Below, piece by piece: positions 17,954-25,971 of a DNA stretch of 64,000 nt; position 1 is the stretch's first letter; each line of letters starts with the position of its first letter. This DNA comes from Bacteroidales bacterium (GTDB lineage: Bacteria > Bacteroidota > Bacteroidia > Bacteroidales > TTA-H9), in the NCBI GenBank assembly GCA_030656615.1, contig JAUSOY010000078.1, positions 62,001 through 126,000 on the forward strand. Reading direction: 5' to 3'. A model generated the notes under the pieces. It saw only the letters and a program-made list of their open reading frames with translations. It did not search any database and was not told the DNA's origin. Made by a program: the position numbers and the translations under genes.

Positions 17954-18814
17954 CTATTTAGCTACATCAACCAATTCAACTTCAAATACGAGTGTCGAGA
18001 ATGCGGGAATTGGACCCTGAGCACGTTCGCCATAAGCAAGTTTCGAAGGAATGATCAAACGGGCTTTTCCACCTTTATTCATCATTGCAATGCCTTCTTC
18101 CCAGCCTTGAATAACACGACCCGTACCAATTTCGAACTCAATAGGCTCTTGATTTGGATGATCGAAAGAGGAATCAAATTTGGTTCCATCAAGCAAAGTA
18201 CCGGTATAATGAACTTTAACACTCTTGCCGATGGTAGGTTTAGCACCATTACCTTTTTTTGTTTCAATATATATTATTCCGCTTGCCGTAGGCTGGGTTG
18301 TAATATTATTGGCAGTAAGATAATCGGTCATTTTTTTCATTTCTTCCTGTTCCAGTGCAGCATTTTCTTCCTGCTTACGTTTCATCATTTCTTCCTGCGA
18401 CATGAATTCAATCATTTTCACTTGGAAGTACAATACCGCGGTGCTGTCGATGAATTCTGGACGTGGCTGACGAACGATTTTTGTGTAGAAAGAATCTGCC
18501 TGAACGATGAAAGTGGCACTATCGCCCTTTGCCATCATGGCAAAACCTTCATAAATATCACCTTTAAACATAGGTGCAAGTAATGGAAGCATAAAATTAT
18601 CCGTAACGGGCATCAGAGTAGAATCTTTTGTACCGTACGAAAGCGCAAGCTTCATTAAGTCATTAACACGAGGTTTGGCTGTGTCTCCGGATTCTACATG
18701 AAATTTATAGAATAAACCGGTATCGGTTTTTTTGAAACCAGGGTATTTACCGCAAGAAACGAGTAGTCCAGCAGCAATAAACACCAATGACAGAAAGAAA
18801 AGGTTTTTTTTCAT
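17954..18814 (-). CDS. FKBP-type lipoprotein, one degenerate and one intact FKBP domain
   Basis: A 286-residue lipoprotein (lipobox LVSC, Cys21). The N-terminal FKBP-like domain (about 45-140) lacks the active-site residues and shares with the 433-residue neighbour the RGDSA/KGDSA...ADSFF/ADSFY segment, so the two genes are duplicates of one another. A charged helix rich in Glu/Met/Lys follows (about 137-165). The C-terminal domain (about 185-286) is complete (VHYTG, KFDSS, VIQGWEEG, LAYGERA, GPIPAFS). It is separated from the next upstream gene by 6 bases, in one transcript with the other FKBP genes. Confidence 0.9.
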   Translation of the reverse strand: MKKNLFFLSLVFIAAGLLVSCGKYPGFKKTDTGLFYKFHVESGDTAKPRVNDLMKLALSYGTKDSTLMPVTDNFMLPLLAPMFKGDIYEGFAMMAKGDSATFIVQADSFYTKIVRQPRPEFIDSTAVLYFQVKMIEFMSQEEMMKRKQEENAALEQEEMKKMTDYLTANNITTQPTASGIIYIETKKGNGAKPTIGKSVKVHYTGTLLDGTKFDSSFDHPNQEPIEFEIGTGRVIQGWEEGIAMMNKGGKARLIIPSKLAYGERAQGPIPAFSTLVFEVELVDVAK

Positions 18815-18820
18815 AAATCA

Positions 18821-19426
18821 CTATTTGGGTTTTAATAATTCCAGTAATTCAACATCATAAATTAAAGCTGCCCTGGGTGGTATGCACTGGCCATCACCAC
18901 TGATACCAAAAGCAAGGTGCGAAGGTAATATAAATTTTGAACGCTCCCCTTCATGCATATATAAAATTCCTTCCTGAAGTCCAGATTCATTCGGGTCATG
19001 ACCGAGTACAATCTCTTTTATCCCTTCACTATCAGATGAATAACATAGGTCACCATTCATAAGTCTTAATTCATACTTTATCCTTGCGAGGTCTCCATCT
19101 TTCGCTTTTTTACCACTTGTTCTCTTATAAATCAAGTAACGTAAGCCCGTACCACTCACTTGCACCGGCCATTGATATCTTTGGACAAGGTCATCAATCA
19201 TTCTATTTTCCTCTTCAACAAAACGTTTATTCATTTCCATCAGAGGCTTCCGTATATCTTTTTGTTGTTTTTCACCGGAATCTGCTCCCGTGCCTGAATG
19301 ATTACATGAACTTAAAATCGTTAGAAATATAATTGATCCAATTATTGAAATGGATTTAATGAATACACCACATACTATTCTATTCATCAACAATAACAGC
19401 TTATTCAGACTAATATCAAGATTCAT
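18821..19426 (-). CDS. GldI-like FKBP lipoprotein with a degenerate active site
   Basis: A single FKBP-like domain (about 105-201) follows a long hydrophobic signal and a lipobox (LSSC). The active-site landmarks are altered: CYSS replaces VFDSS, LQEG replaces WEEG, and AFG replaces AYG, so enzymatic activity is doubtful. I use the ATG at 19426, which makes a TGATG junction with the upstream DHH gene. A GTG one codon earlier would give a 4-base overlap, and an ATG at 19387 would give a more standard 28-residue signal peptide. In Flavobacteria the gliding/T9SS lipoprotein GldI is of this type; calling this gldI needs an alignment. Confidence 0.75.
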   Translation of the reverse strand: MNLDISLNKLLLLMNRIVCGVFIKSISIIGSIIFLTILSSCNHSGTGADSGEKQQKDIRKPLMEMNKRFVEEENRMIDDLVQRYQWPVQVSGTGLRYLIYKRTSGKKAKDGDLARIKYELRLMNGDLCYSSDSEGIKEIVLGHDPNESGLQEGILYMHEGERSKFILPSHLAFGISGDGQCIPPRAALIYDVELLELLKPK

Positions 19427-20469
19427 CACATTACTATTTTATCAGCATTCGTAAGCTCTTCCTTATATTCAGTCAGAAGATTTTCAAAATGTTTTAATTC
19501 CGATCGAAGCTTGAATAGAGAATTACCACCGGCGGCATTACGATGCCCTCCGCCCAAGTAATGTTTACGAGCGAAATCATTGACTGAAAAATCACCCTTA
19601 GATCGAAAGGAGATTCGTATCAATTCCTTTTTTTCCGTAAAAAAAGCTGCGAAACGGATTCCCTTGATAGATAATGCATAATTAACAAATCCTTCGGAAT
19701 CTCCCGGCGTAAACCCGAATTTCTCCTGATCTTTTATACTCATATATATATAGGCCGTTGCAAATTCAGGAAGAACTTTCATCCGGTTAAGCAATAAATG
19801 CCCCATAAGTCGAAGCCTGTTCTCAGAGAATGTATCATAAATAAGGTTATGTATTTCTCTGACATCCAATCCTGTATTAACTAAATGGGCTGTAATTTCA
19901 TACGTACGGACGTTATTGCATGAGTAGCTGAAACTACCTGTATCCGTCATTATGCCCACATAAAGGCAGGATGCAATTTCTTTAGTAATTTCCACTTTTT
20001 GAGGCAAATGCAGAATCAGCTCAAACACCAACTCTGAAGTAGAAGAAACTTCAATCGTATGAATTTGAGCATCAAAATTTTTATCGGGTTCCAGATGATG
20101 ATCAACAAGAACCATTGGCAGACCCGATTGGGCAATTTGCTTTTCGAGGGGACCCAGACGATTCAAACTATTGAAATCCAGACAAAAAATAATTTCTGAA
20201 TCCTTAATTATCCGGATAGATTCTTTTTTTTGTTGAATAAAAATAAAAATATCGGATGCACCTGGCAGCCAATTAAGAAAATCAGGAAAAGGATCAGGCA
20301 TCAATACCCGTGCATTTTTACCGCATAGTCGAAGATAAGCTGCCAGCGCAAGGGAGGAACCAATTGCATCCCCGTCTGGATTGGAATGACCTATAATAAG
20401 TATATTATTTTTATTTTCAAGAAGCTTGTTAACGGCTTGCGTCTGTAATCCGGGTTGAAATCTATTCAT
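19426..20469 (-). CDS. DHH family phosphoesterase, NrnA-like (nanoRNase / pAp phosphatase)
   Basis: The 347-residue cytoplasmic enzyme carries the DHH motifs: GHSNPDGDAIGSS (about 26-38), CLDFNSLNRLG (about 88-98), VDHH (about 122-125), DTGSF (about 170-174), and the C-terminal DHHA1 signature GGGHRNAAGG. Family members degrade short oligoribonucleotides or remove the 3'-phosphate from pAp, using Mn. It is the first gene of the FKBP operon; the next gene starts inside its stop codon. Confidence 0.88.
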   Translation of the reverse strand: MNRFQPGLQTQAVNKLLENKNNILIIGHSNPDGDAIGSSLALAAYLRLCGKNARVLMPDPFPDFLNWLPGASDIFIFIQQKKESIRIIKDSEIIFCLDFNSLNRLGPLEKQIAQSGLPMVLVDHHLEPDKNFDAQIHTIEVSSTSELVFELILHLPQKVEITKEIASCLYVGIMTDTGSFSYSCNNVRTYEITAHLVNTGLDVREIHNLIYDTFSENRLRLMGHLLLNRMKVLPEFATAYIYMSIKDQEKFGFTPGDSEGFVNYALSIKGIRFAAFFTEKKELIRISFRSKGDFSVNDFARKHYLGGGHRNAAGGNSLFKLRSELKHFENLLTEYKEELTNADKIVM

Positions 20470-20485
20470 ATAGGAATGCTTGTGA

Positions 20486-20493
20486 CAAATTTA
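20486..20493 (-). promoter_or_regulatory. putative -7 box for the DHH/FKBP operon
   Basis: Read on the minus strand this is TAAATTTG, matching TAnnTTTG, 17 bases upstream of the start codon at 20469. A -33 element is not clear. It is the only good candidate in this stretch on that strand. Confidence 0.4.
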
Positions 20494-20807
20494 TTAAATG
20501 TATTAGAATTTGAAGCTAAATATGCTTGTAAAATGAAAATCTATTTGACTGAAAAATACAGTCATTGGCCCTTATATATCACTTTCTGAAAATAACTGGC
20601 TAAAAAAACAATCAATTTTTCTGGGTAATTACTACTATAAAAATCTTTATTAAAATCTAATTAGTTAATTACCAGCCAAATAAATTACAAAAATTAGTAT
20701 TGATAAAAAAAAATTAAAATCCTTATTAATTCAACAAAACAAATTCCGGTTTGTTAATGACACTGATTTAACGTTTTTGTAAATTCGTATTTCAAACCCG
20801 ACCTATT
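20494..20807. other. divergent intergenic region between the DHH gene and ndk
   Basis: About 310 very AT-rich bases without a convincing gene. It contains a perfect 6-base inverted repeat TGACTG / CAGTCA (20546-20564, loop 7). It also holds a longer dyad, GGTAATTA at 20624-20631 with TAATTACC at 20666-20673, flanked outward by TGGCT (20597) and AGCCA (20674). A weak -7-like TAAATTCG lies at 20780, before ndk. The dyads may be regulatory or chance in AT-rich DNA. Confidence 0.35.
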
Positions 20808-21227
20808 ATGAAGAAAGAGATTACATTCACCATGATCAAACCCTTTGCGGTTGAAAGACAGCACGTGGGACAAATCATTGAGGCCATCTTGGAACACGGT
20901 TTTCGCATTTCTGCATTAAAAATGCTTAAACTAACTAAAATTGAAGCCGAAGCTTTTTATGAAATTCATAGAGGCCGGCCATTTTTTGACGATTTAGTAC
21001 AATTTATGTCATCCGGGCCAATTGTTGCAGCTATACTCGAAAAAGACAATGCTGTGGAAGACTACAGGAAACTCATTGGAAATACCGATCCATCAAAAGC
21101 TGAATCGGGTACAATTCGCCATATGTTTGGATCCAGTATTCAGAAAAATGCAGTTCATGGTTCAGATTCACCTGAAAACGCAATTATCGAATCTGGATTC
21201 TTTTTCAATCAGTTAGAGCGTTTCTGA
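20808..21227 (+). CDS. ndk: nucleoside diphosphate kinase
   Basis: A 139-residue NDP kinase. The phospho-accepting histidine is His117 in NAVHGSDS, and the nucleotide-binding residues are in [18 protein letters not shown]. One deviation is seen: the usual IKPDAV near the N-terminus reads IKPFAV, which keeps the Lys (Lys11) but replaces the Asp. The enzyme balances NTP pools by passing phosphate from ATP to other NDPs. The 3' end overlaps the convergent XRE gene by 15 bases. In related genomes ndk is often beside the DHH phosphoesterase gene, as here (divergent). Confidence 0.93.
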   Translation: MKKEITFTMIKPFAVERQHVGQIIEAILEHGFRISALKMLKLTKIEAEAFYEIHRGRPFFDDLVQFMSSGPIVAAILEKDNAVEDYRKLIGNTDPSKAESGTIRHMFGSSIQKNAVHGSDSPENAIIESGFFFNQLERF

Positions 21228-21728
21228 TTTCCCGTGACGGAAGGCTTCAAACGTTCCGTCATTAAACAATAGCATTAATCGCACAGGATACCTTTCCTCC
21301 TCTTTTTGAGCAAGGGTATCCTTTTTTTCATTTTCCGTTTTTCCCTCAGAAAGTGCATTTTCGAGCACAGTTTCTTGTTGATTAGTCAGTTCCATATTAT
21401 TCACAACAGAAATTTCAGGAGCCTTCATATTGCTTTCTTCCTGTACAAGCGTTGTTGATTCTTTCGAACTAACTACATCTGGTATTTCTGAAAATAAATC
21501 TGGCTTTTTTAACACCAAGGCACTTTCCATATTGCCTTTGCCGAACAATATCCAATCGCGGGATATTTCAGGATAGGCAGTCATGATTTTCATTACAAAA
21601 TCAAGGCTTGGTTTATTTCGCCCGGATAATATGTGTGAAATACTTGAACGTTGTACACCAATCTCGTCAGCAAACTGAGCCGGACTTAATCCCAATTCCT
21701 GAATAAGTCTTAATATCCTGTTATTCAT
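21213..21728 (-). CDS. small XRE-family helix-turn-helix regulator with a long acidic tail
   Basis: I start at the ATG at 21728 ([10 protein letters not shown]), because the frame that opens at 21758 would run through a promoter-like palindrome. The 171-residue protein has a helix-turn-helix of the XRE type (residues about 1-58: [34 protein letters not shown]). It is followed by [12 protein letters not shown], also seen in phage-type regulators, and then by a low-complexity Glu/Ser/Thr-rich linker (about 75-145). A short C-terminal strand ([21 protein letters not shown]) closes it. It probably represses or activates from the dyads just upstream, including its own promoter. Confidence 0.8.
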   Translation of the reverse strand: MNNRILRLIQELGLSPAQFADEIGVQRSSISHILSGRNKPSLDFVMKIMTAYPEISRDWILFGKGNMESALVLKKPDLFSEIPDVVSSKESTTLVQEESNMKAPEISVVNNMELTNQQETVLENALSEGKTENEKKDTLAQKEEERYPVRLMLLFNDGTFEAFRHGKSETL

Positions 21729-21742
21729 ACATTTATATTTGA

Positions 21743-21983
21743 TTACAAAAGTAAACAATTCACAGTTAACAATTGTAACATTAATAAATTACATTTGTAA
21801 TTCTTTGAATGGGCTGATTTGCATCGATTTATGACATTATCAATAATTATAATCAAATTTACTGACTTAAAGTAATACATTATATGTTTATTGTATAATA
21901 TTCATTTTTAATACTATATAGCGTTTAAAGTAACAATGATTTTGATAAATAATTTACATTTGTATTACTAGTTACATTTGTGA
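21743..21983. repeat. four TTAC-N4-GTAA-like dyad sites
   Basis: Sites are at 21743-21754 (TTAC AAAA GTAA, perfect), 21789-21800 (TTAC ATTT GTAA, extended to AATTAC...GTAATT), 21954-21965 (TTAC ATTT GTAT) and 21972-21983 (TTAC ATTT GTGA). A looser GTTA...TAAC dyad lies at 21765-21779. The first overlaps the putative -7 box of the XRE gene; the last two lie just upstream of the TPR gene's promoter. The left part TACATTTG alone also fits a Bacteroidota -7 box, so some could be promoters. Confidence 0.55.
21746..21753 (-). promoter_or_regulatory. putative -7 box of the XRE gene inside a dyad site
   Basis: On the minus strand it reads TACTTTTG (TAnnTTTG), 17 bases before the start codon. It coincides with the perfect TTAC/GTAA dyad, as expected for autorepression. 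Confidence 0.45.
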
Positions 21984-22020
21984 ATTGTATGTTTTTGTGT
22001 TTAAAAATCGAAGAATACAA
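21759..22020. other. divergent regulatory region between the XRE gene and the TPR protein gene
   Basis: About 260 AT-rich bases with no coding frame that I can support. It contains three of the four TTAC-N4-GTAA-type dyads, the looser GTTAACAATTGTAAC dyad and long AT stretches. The clustering of dyads near both gene starts makes this a likely shared control region. Confidence 0.5.
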
Positions 22021-22028
22021 TAATTTTG
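22021..22028 (+). promoter_or_regulatory. putative -7 box of the TPR repeat protein
   Basis: TAATTTTG followed by C matches TAnnTTTG, 35 bases before the ATG at 22064. A TTTG at 21994-21997 is a possible -33 box, but the spacing of 23 is slightly long. Confidence 0.45.
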
Positions 22029-22063
22029 CAGATGAAACGTATTATCCAGTTAAACCCCGCTGA

Positions 22064-25000
22064 ATGAAAAAGACAATCCTTTGGTTAGTCACATTATTTT
22101 ATACATTAATAATAGGTAGCTTTTTACCATTATCACTTTCCGCACAGAATCAAAATCCTGAAGCCTATCGCAAAGCCCTCTCCTACGCTGATAGTATGTA
22201 TAAAATCAGGGATTTTAAAAGCGCTCTGGCTGCATACCAGTACTCTCTGCGCTTAAATCCGGATGATACCAAAGTAAAGATTCGAATTAGCGAATTAGAA
22301 AGTGTTGTAAATCAGCAAAATGTACAAAAGAAACAAGTCGATCTGTATCTTTATCAAGCAGAGAAACTAATCAGGGAAGGAAAGTTTTCTGATGCTCAGG
22401 CTGAATTGCTGAAAGCACGCAATTTACTACCAGCCGACAAGGATGTAACGAGACTTTCAGAAACCTTAAACCAACTTATTGCAGAAAAAATTAAAAAAGA
22501 TAATGCTTATAGTGATACATTAGATAAGGCTGATAAGTATCTAAATAATAATTATTTCAACAAAGCCATTTCTTCATTCCAGCAAGCACGAATTATCAAA
22601 AACGAACCTGAAATTACAGAACGAATAGCAAAAACTAAGGCCAATCAACAGCAAAATAAAACGCAATCACTGCAACATATATCAGAAGCCGATAAATTTG
22701 TTTCTCAAAACAAGCTGGAGCTTGCGTTGGCAGAATACCGTCTGGCATTTGAATTATTTCCGGAAGACAAGCAGCTATCTGATAAACTTCAACAAATTCA
22801 GTCTTCGGTTTCTTATCTATCAGAGCTCAATACATTATACCAAACTGCCGTTAAAGATGCTGATGAGGCCTTTGTTAGAAAGGATTTTCCGAAAGCCATC
22901 AAAAAGTACAATGAAGCATTGGATTTCCGTCCTGATGAAGAATATCCTAAATCACGCATACGAAGTATAAAAAATGATCTCGCATCGGTTAGCGAAAAAG
23001 AACAACAATACAAGCAATTAATATCAGAAGGCGAATCCTTCATGATTTCCAAATTGTATTCAGACGCCCTCACCTCTTTTGAAAATGCCCATGATTTAAA
23101 ACCAGGCGAAAAACTTCCTGTGAATAAAATCTCTGAATTAAAAAATATTTTAGCCAAGATTCAGAGTGGCGATGATCAGTACAAAAATTTTATTTCTCAG
23201 GCAAATGCTCTATATGTGTCTTCTCAATACATAGAATCGAAATCTTATTATCAAAAAGCTTTGAATCTTAAATCTGAATCAGAAGAAGCTCACCAAGGAA
23301 TTGCCCGGATTGATTCAACGCTTAATAGTAAGGCTATAGCTGAGAATAATTTTAAAAAAATCGTACAGCGTGCTGACGAGCACCTGAAATCATCCCGATT
23401 TGATGAGGCAATTAATTCATATACAGAGGCTTTGGCAATAAAACCTGGTGATATTTATGTCATAAAAAAAGAAGAAGAAGCACGAAGAATACTTGCTGAA
23501 CGTCGTGATCGAAGTGAAATGTATAAATTGGCTATTACGAACGGCGATTTATATTTCCAACAGAAAAACTTGGTTGAAGCCTACGATCAATATACAAGTG
23601 CAAGTAAGCTAAAACCAGAAGAAGATTATCCCAAGCAAAAACTTTCGGAGATAAAAGAAATCCAAAAACAAAACAAACATCTACAGGAACAGTATAATGG
23701 GTTTATCAAATTAGCTGACGCTTATTTAAAGGAAAAAAACTATAACCTCGCAAAAACTGAATATAGCAAAGCCCGTGGAATTATACCCGCGATTACCTAC
23801 CCAATTTCACAAATTCGCATTATCGACTCGTTGATGATTGTTGAAGCTGATATTAGCAATCAATATAACCAGACTATTGTTCTGGCTGACAAAGCTTTTG
23901 ACGCGGGAAATCTGATTCAGGCTACAAATCTATATCAAAAGGCACTTAAAATAAAACCAGGAGAATCGCTTCCTGCTGGTCGAATTAGCCTGATAAATAA
24001 ACTCATAACTGATCAAAATCAAGCTGTTGAGGATGCATTTCGTCTTGCTATGTCGAATGGTGAGAAACTTCAATTAGAAGGCATGTATGAAAAATCTCTT
24101 ACGGAATATGAAACAGCATCCAGTGTTAAACCTGGCAACCCCGAAGCCCTGCGCAAAATCGATGAAATAAATCGCTTGATGAAAAACAAAGCGATGAATA
24201 TTATTAATTATCAGCAATTTGTAAAATCTGCCGATTCACTTTTTGATGCTAAACTTTGGCAACCCAGTAAAATTGCTTACCAATCTGCTAATCAAATTAA
24301 TTCCGCCGAAAAACATCCTATTGCTCGTATATCAAGGATCAATAGCATTATTGATTCCATTAATAAAACGGAAACCTCCTATAATCAAACCATCGCAAAT
24401 GGAGATCTGGCCTTTTCTTCAGATCGATTGACGGATGCATTGCAACTTTTTCAACAAGCAGTTATTATAAAACCTTTAGAATCCTACCCGTCGCAAAAAA
24501 TCAAAGAAATTGGATTGATTATGAAATCCAGAGCCGATAAAGTTCAAGCCATGGAGGAATGCAAAAAGAAAGCAATGGCAACTTATGAGGTGGGTAAGCT
24601 TGAAGAAGCTCTTCTCAACTTCCAGCAATGCCAAAAACTGGAATCAGGAGACTCATACATCAACAACATGATAGTTGAAATCTCTGGAAAAATTAATCAA
24701 AGAGACTTAAATAATGCTTTGTTTAGCAAAAGACAAAAAAGTGCTGATTCTTTATTTAACGACAGATTATATGAAGACGCACTATCGGTGTATCGTTCAG
24801 CAACAAGTTTGAAACCAGCAGATAAACATTGTATCGGACGTATTGAAGAAGTTGAAAAAATTCTTGATAAGCGTGAAACCGATGCCATTTCTTTTGCAAA
24901 AAATTTGAAATCCGCTGATTCTTGTTTCGAGGTAAGATTATATGATAACTCATTAAAATACTATCTCGAAACCAGAAAGTACAAGGCAAAAGAAAGCTAT

Positions 25001-25555
25001 GTTGAAGACCGGATAGCTCAAATTAACGCATTACTCACCAAACCAAAAGAGGTTGAAGGAATTACATATGATAAAGCAATTTTAGCTGCCAGGCAATATG
25101 AAGCTAAGGATCAAATTGATAAAGCATATGAGCATTATCTGATCGCCTTACATTTGGAACCTCATCAGGAAATTCCTAAAGAAAGGCTTCGTGAAATTAT
25201 ATCTCAGGTGACCACCAAAAATATGCTTGTCGTAAGCGAAACTCCCGAGACCATCAAAATGGGTGCCTCTAAAACGCATAGTGTACCCAGCTTGAACTCG
25301 AAAAAGAACAACTATATCGTCATCAAACTTTCTGAATCAGTTACACAAAATGGTAAACTGGTCGTTAACTTTGGGCGCGGTAATAGTGTTTTAGGGGGAA
25401 TTGTACTTCGAATACTACAGAATCAGGAATTCAGTTATTACATTGCAAATTTATCTTCTCAATCGGGCTGGACAGAAAGCAACAATCAATGGTTACGATT
25501 CTCTGCCGAAAATTCGGATATTAACATTTTAGGCGTGTATTTAACAACAGACTAG
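22064..25555 (+). CDS. exported protein of about 18 tandem TPR-like repeats
   Basis: The 1163-residue protein has a signal peptide (cleavage likely after about residue 28, LSLSAQNQ). About 18 consecutive repeats of roughly 57 residues follow (about 33-1065). The repeat pattern is a helical pair with A-x-x-L/Y at the start, FxxAxxxYxxAL in the middle and a KPxExYPxxKIxEI stretch before the next helix, so it is TPR-like with an extra helix. The last 90 residues (about 1075-1163) form a different, beta-rich domain (KKNNYIVIKLSESV...GVYLTTD). It should form a long superhelix in the periplasm or on the surface, holding other proteins. No catalytic motif is visible. The conserved C-terminal domain is unknown to me. 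Divergent from the XRE regulator, which may control it. Confidence 0.82.
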   Translation: MKKTILWLVTLFYTLIIGSFLPLSLSAQNQNPEAYRKALSYADSMYKIRDFKSALAAYQYSLRLNPDDTKVKIRISELESVVNQQNVQKKQVDLYLYQAEKLIREGKFSDAQAELLKARNLLPADKDVTRLSETLNQLIAEKIKKDNAYSDTLDKADKYLNNNYFNKAISSFQQARIIKNEPEITERIAKTKANQQQNKTQSLQHISEADKFVSQNKLELALAEYRLAFELFPEDKQLSDKLQQIQSSVSYLSELNTLYQTAVKDADEAFVRKDFPKAIKKYNEALDFRPDEEYPKSRIRSIKNDLASVSEKEQQYKQLISEGESFMISKLYSDALTSFENAHDLKPGEKLPVNKISELKNILAKIQSGDDQYKNFISQANALYVSSQYIESKSYYQKALNLKSESEEAHQGIARIDSTLNSKAIAENNFKKIVQRADEHLKSSRFDEAINSYTEALAIKPGDIYVIKKEEEARRILAERRDRSEMYKLAITNGDLYFQQKNLVEAYDQYTSASKLKPEEDYPKQKLSEIKEIQKQNKHLQEQYNGFIKLADAYLKEKNYNLAKTEYSKARGIIPAITYPISQIRIIDSLMIVEADISNQYNQTIVLADKAFDAGNLIQATNLYQKALKIKPGESLPAGRISLINKLITDQNQAVEDAFRLAMSNGEKLQLEGMYEKSLTEYETASSVKPGNPEALRKIDEINRLMKNKAMNIINYQQFVKSADSLFDAKLWQPSKIAYQSANQINSAEKHPIARISRINSIIDSINKTETSYNQTIANGDLAFSSDRLTDALQLFQQAVIIKPLESYPSQKIKEIGLIMKSRADKVQAMEECKKKAMATYEVGKLEEALLNFQQCQKLESGDSYINNMIVEISGKINQRDLNNALFSKRQKSADSLFNDRLYEDALSVYRSATSLKPADKHCIGRIEEVEKILDKRETDAISFAKNLKSADSCFEVRLYDNSLKYYLETRKYKAKESYVEDRIAQINALLTKPKEVEGITYDKAILAARQYEAKDQIDKAYEHYLIALHLEPHQEIPKERLREIISQVTTKNMLVVSETPETIKMGASKTHSVPSLNSKKNNYIVIKLSESVTQNGKLVVNFGRGNSVLGGIVLRILQNQEFSYYIANLSSQSGWTESNNQWLRFSAENSDINILGVYLTTD

Positions 25556-25576
25556 AAATCGCATTTTTTTCAATTA

Positions 25577-25610
25577 AAAATCACTTTTTTAACGGAAGTG
25601 ATTTTTTTTT
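25577..25610 (+). terminator. intrinsic terminator of the TPR gene
   Basis: AAAATCACTT (25577-25586) pairs with AAGTGATTTT (25596-25605) around a 9-base loop, followed by a run of T to 25610, 22 bases after the stop codon. Confidence 0.8.
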
Positions 25611-25840
25611 ATTTGTTTTTAAAAAAAGATGTTATATATTACCCTTGCCAAAAAAACTAACGTTTTTTTAATACTTTGCCTCATTATCAACACATTATAA
25701 ATCTTATTAACAATTAAGATAGTAAATTATTAAAACTCTATTTAGACAGAAATTAAATTACGAATGGCAAAAAATTAAATAAAATTCATTTAAACTAACA
25801 ATCAGCTTCATAGAATTTCTTTTACCTTTCTGCATATACA
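25611..25840. other. AT-rich region upstream of dnaA
   Basis: No open frame worth calling. It contains TTATCAACA (25684-25692), one base from the DnaA-box consensus TTATCCACA, and TTATTAACA (25704-25712), two bases off. These may be DnaA boxes for autoregulation or part of an origin, or chance matches. A -7-like TACCTTTC lies at 25823. Confidence 0.35.
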
Positions 25841-25882
25841 AAAAGTCGAGCTAAAGATCAAGACCCAAACGACTTTTTTTTT
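25841..25882 (+). promoter_or_regulatory. terminator-like hairpin in the dnaA leader
   Basis: AAAAGTCG (25841-25848) pairs with CGACTTTT (25870-25877) across a 21-base loop, directly followed by more T. It ends about 90 bases before dnaA and well after the real terminator of the upstream gene, so it looks like an attenuator in the dnaA leader or the end of a small transcript. Confidence 0.5.
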
Positions 25883-25958
25883 CACTTAATTAAGAACATT
25901 TTTGTTGAAAAATTAATCTCAGATCATCAATTTTATTTTAAATATAATTTCTAGAGTT

Positions 25959-25965
25959 AAAGGAG
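25959..25965 (+). promoter_or_regulatory. strong Shine-Dalgarno sequence of dnaA
   Basis: AAAGGAG stands 6 bases before the ATG at 25972. Strong Shine-Dalgarno sequences are rare in this window and in Bacteroidota generally, so this supports the chosen start and hints at special translational control. Confidence 0.6.
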
Positions 25966-25971
25966 TAGTGA

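Noticed and set aside
21213-22063. Prophage or integrative element marked by the XRE regulator
   Set aside because: No integrase, attachment site or structural gene is visible and neighbours are chromosomal.
25684-25712. Replication origin (oriC)
   Set aside because: Two DnaA-box-like sequences are too few, and without GC skew or a cluster of boxes an origin cannot be claimed; only mentioned as possible DnaA regulation.
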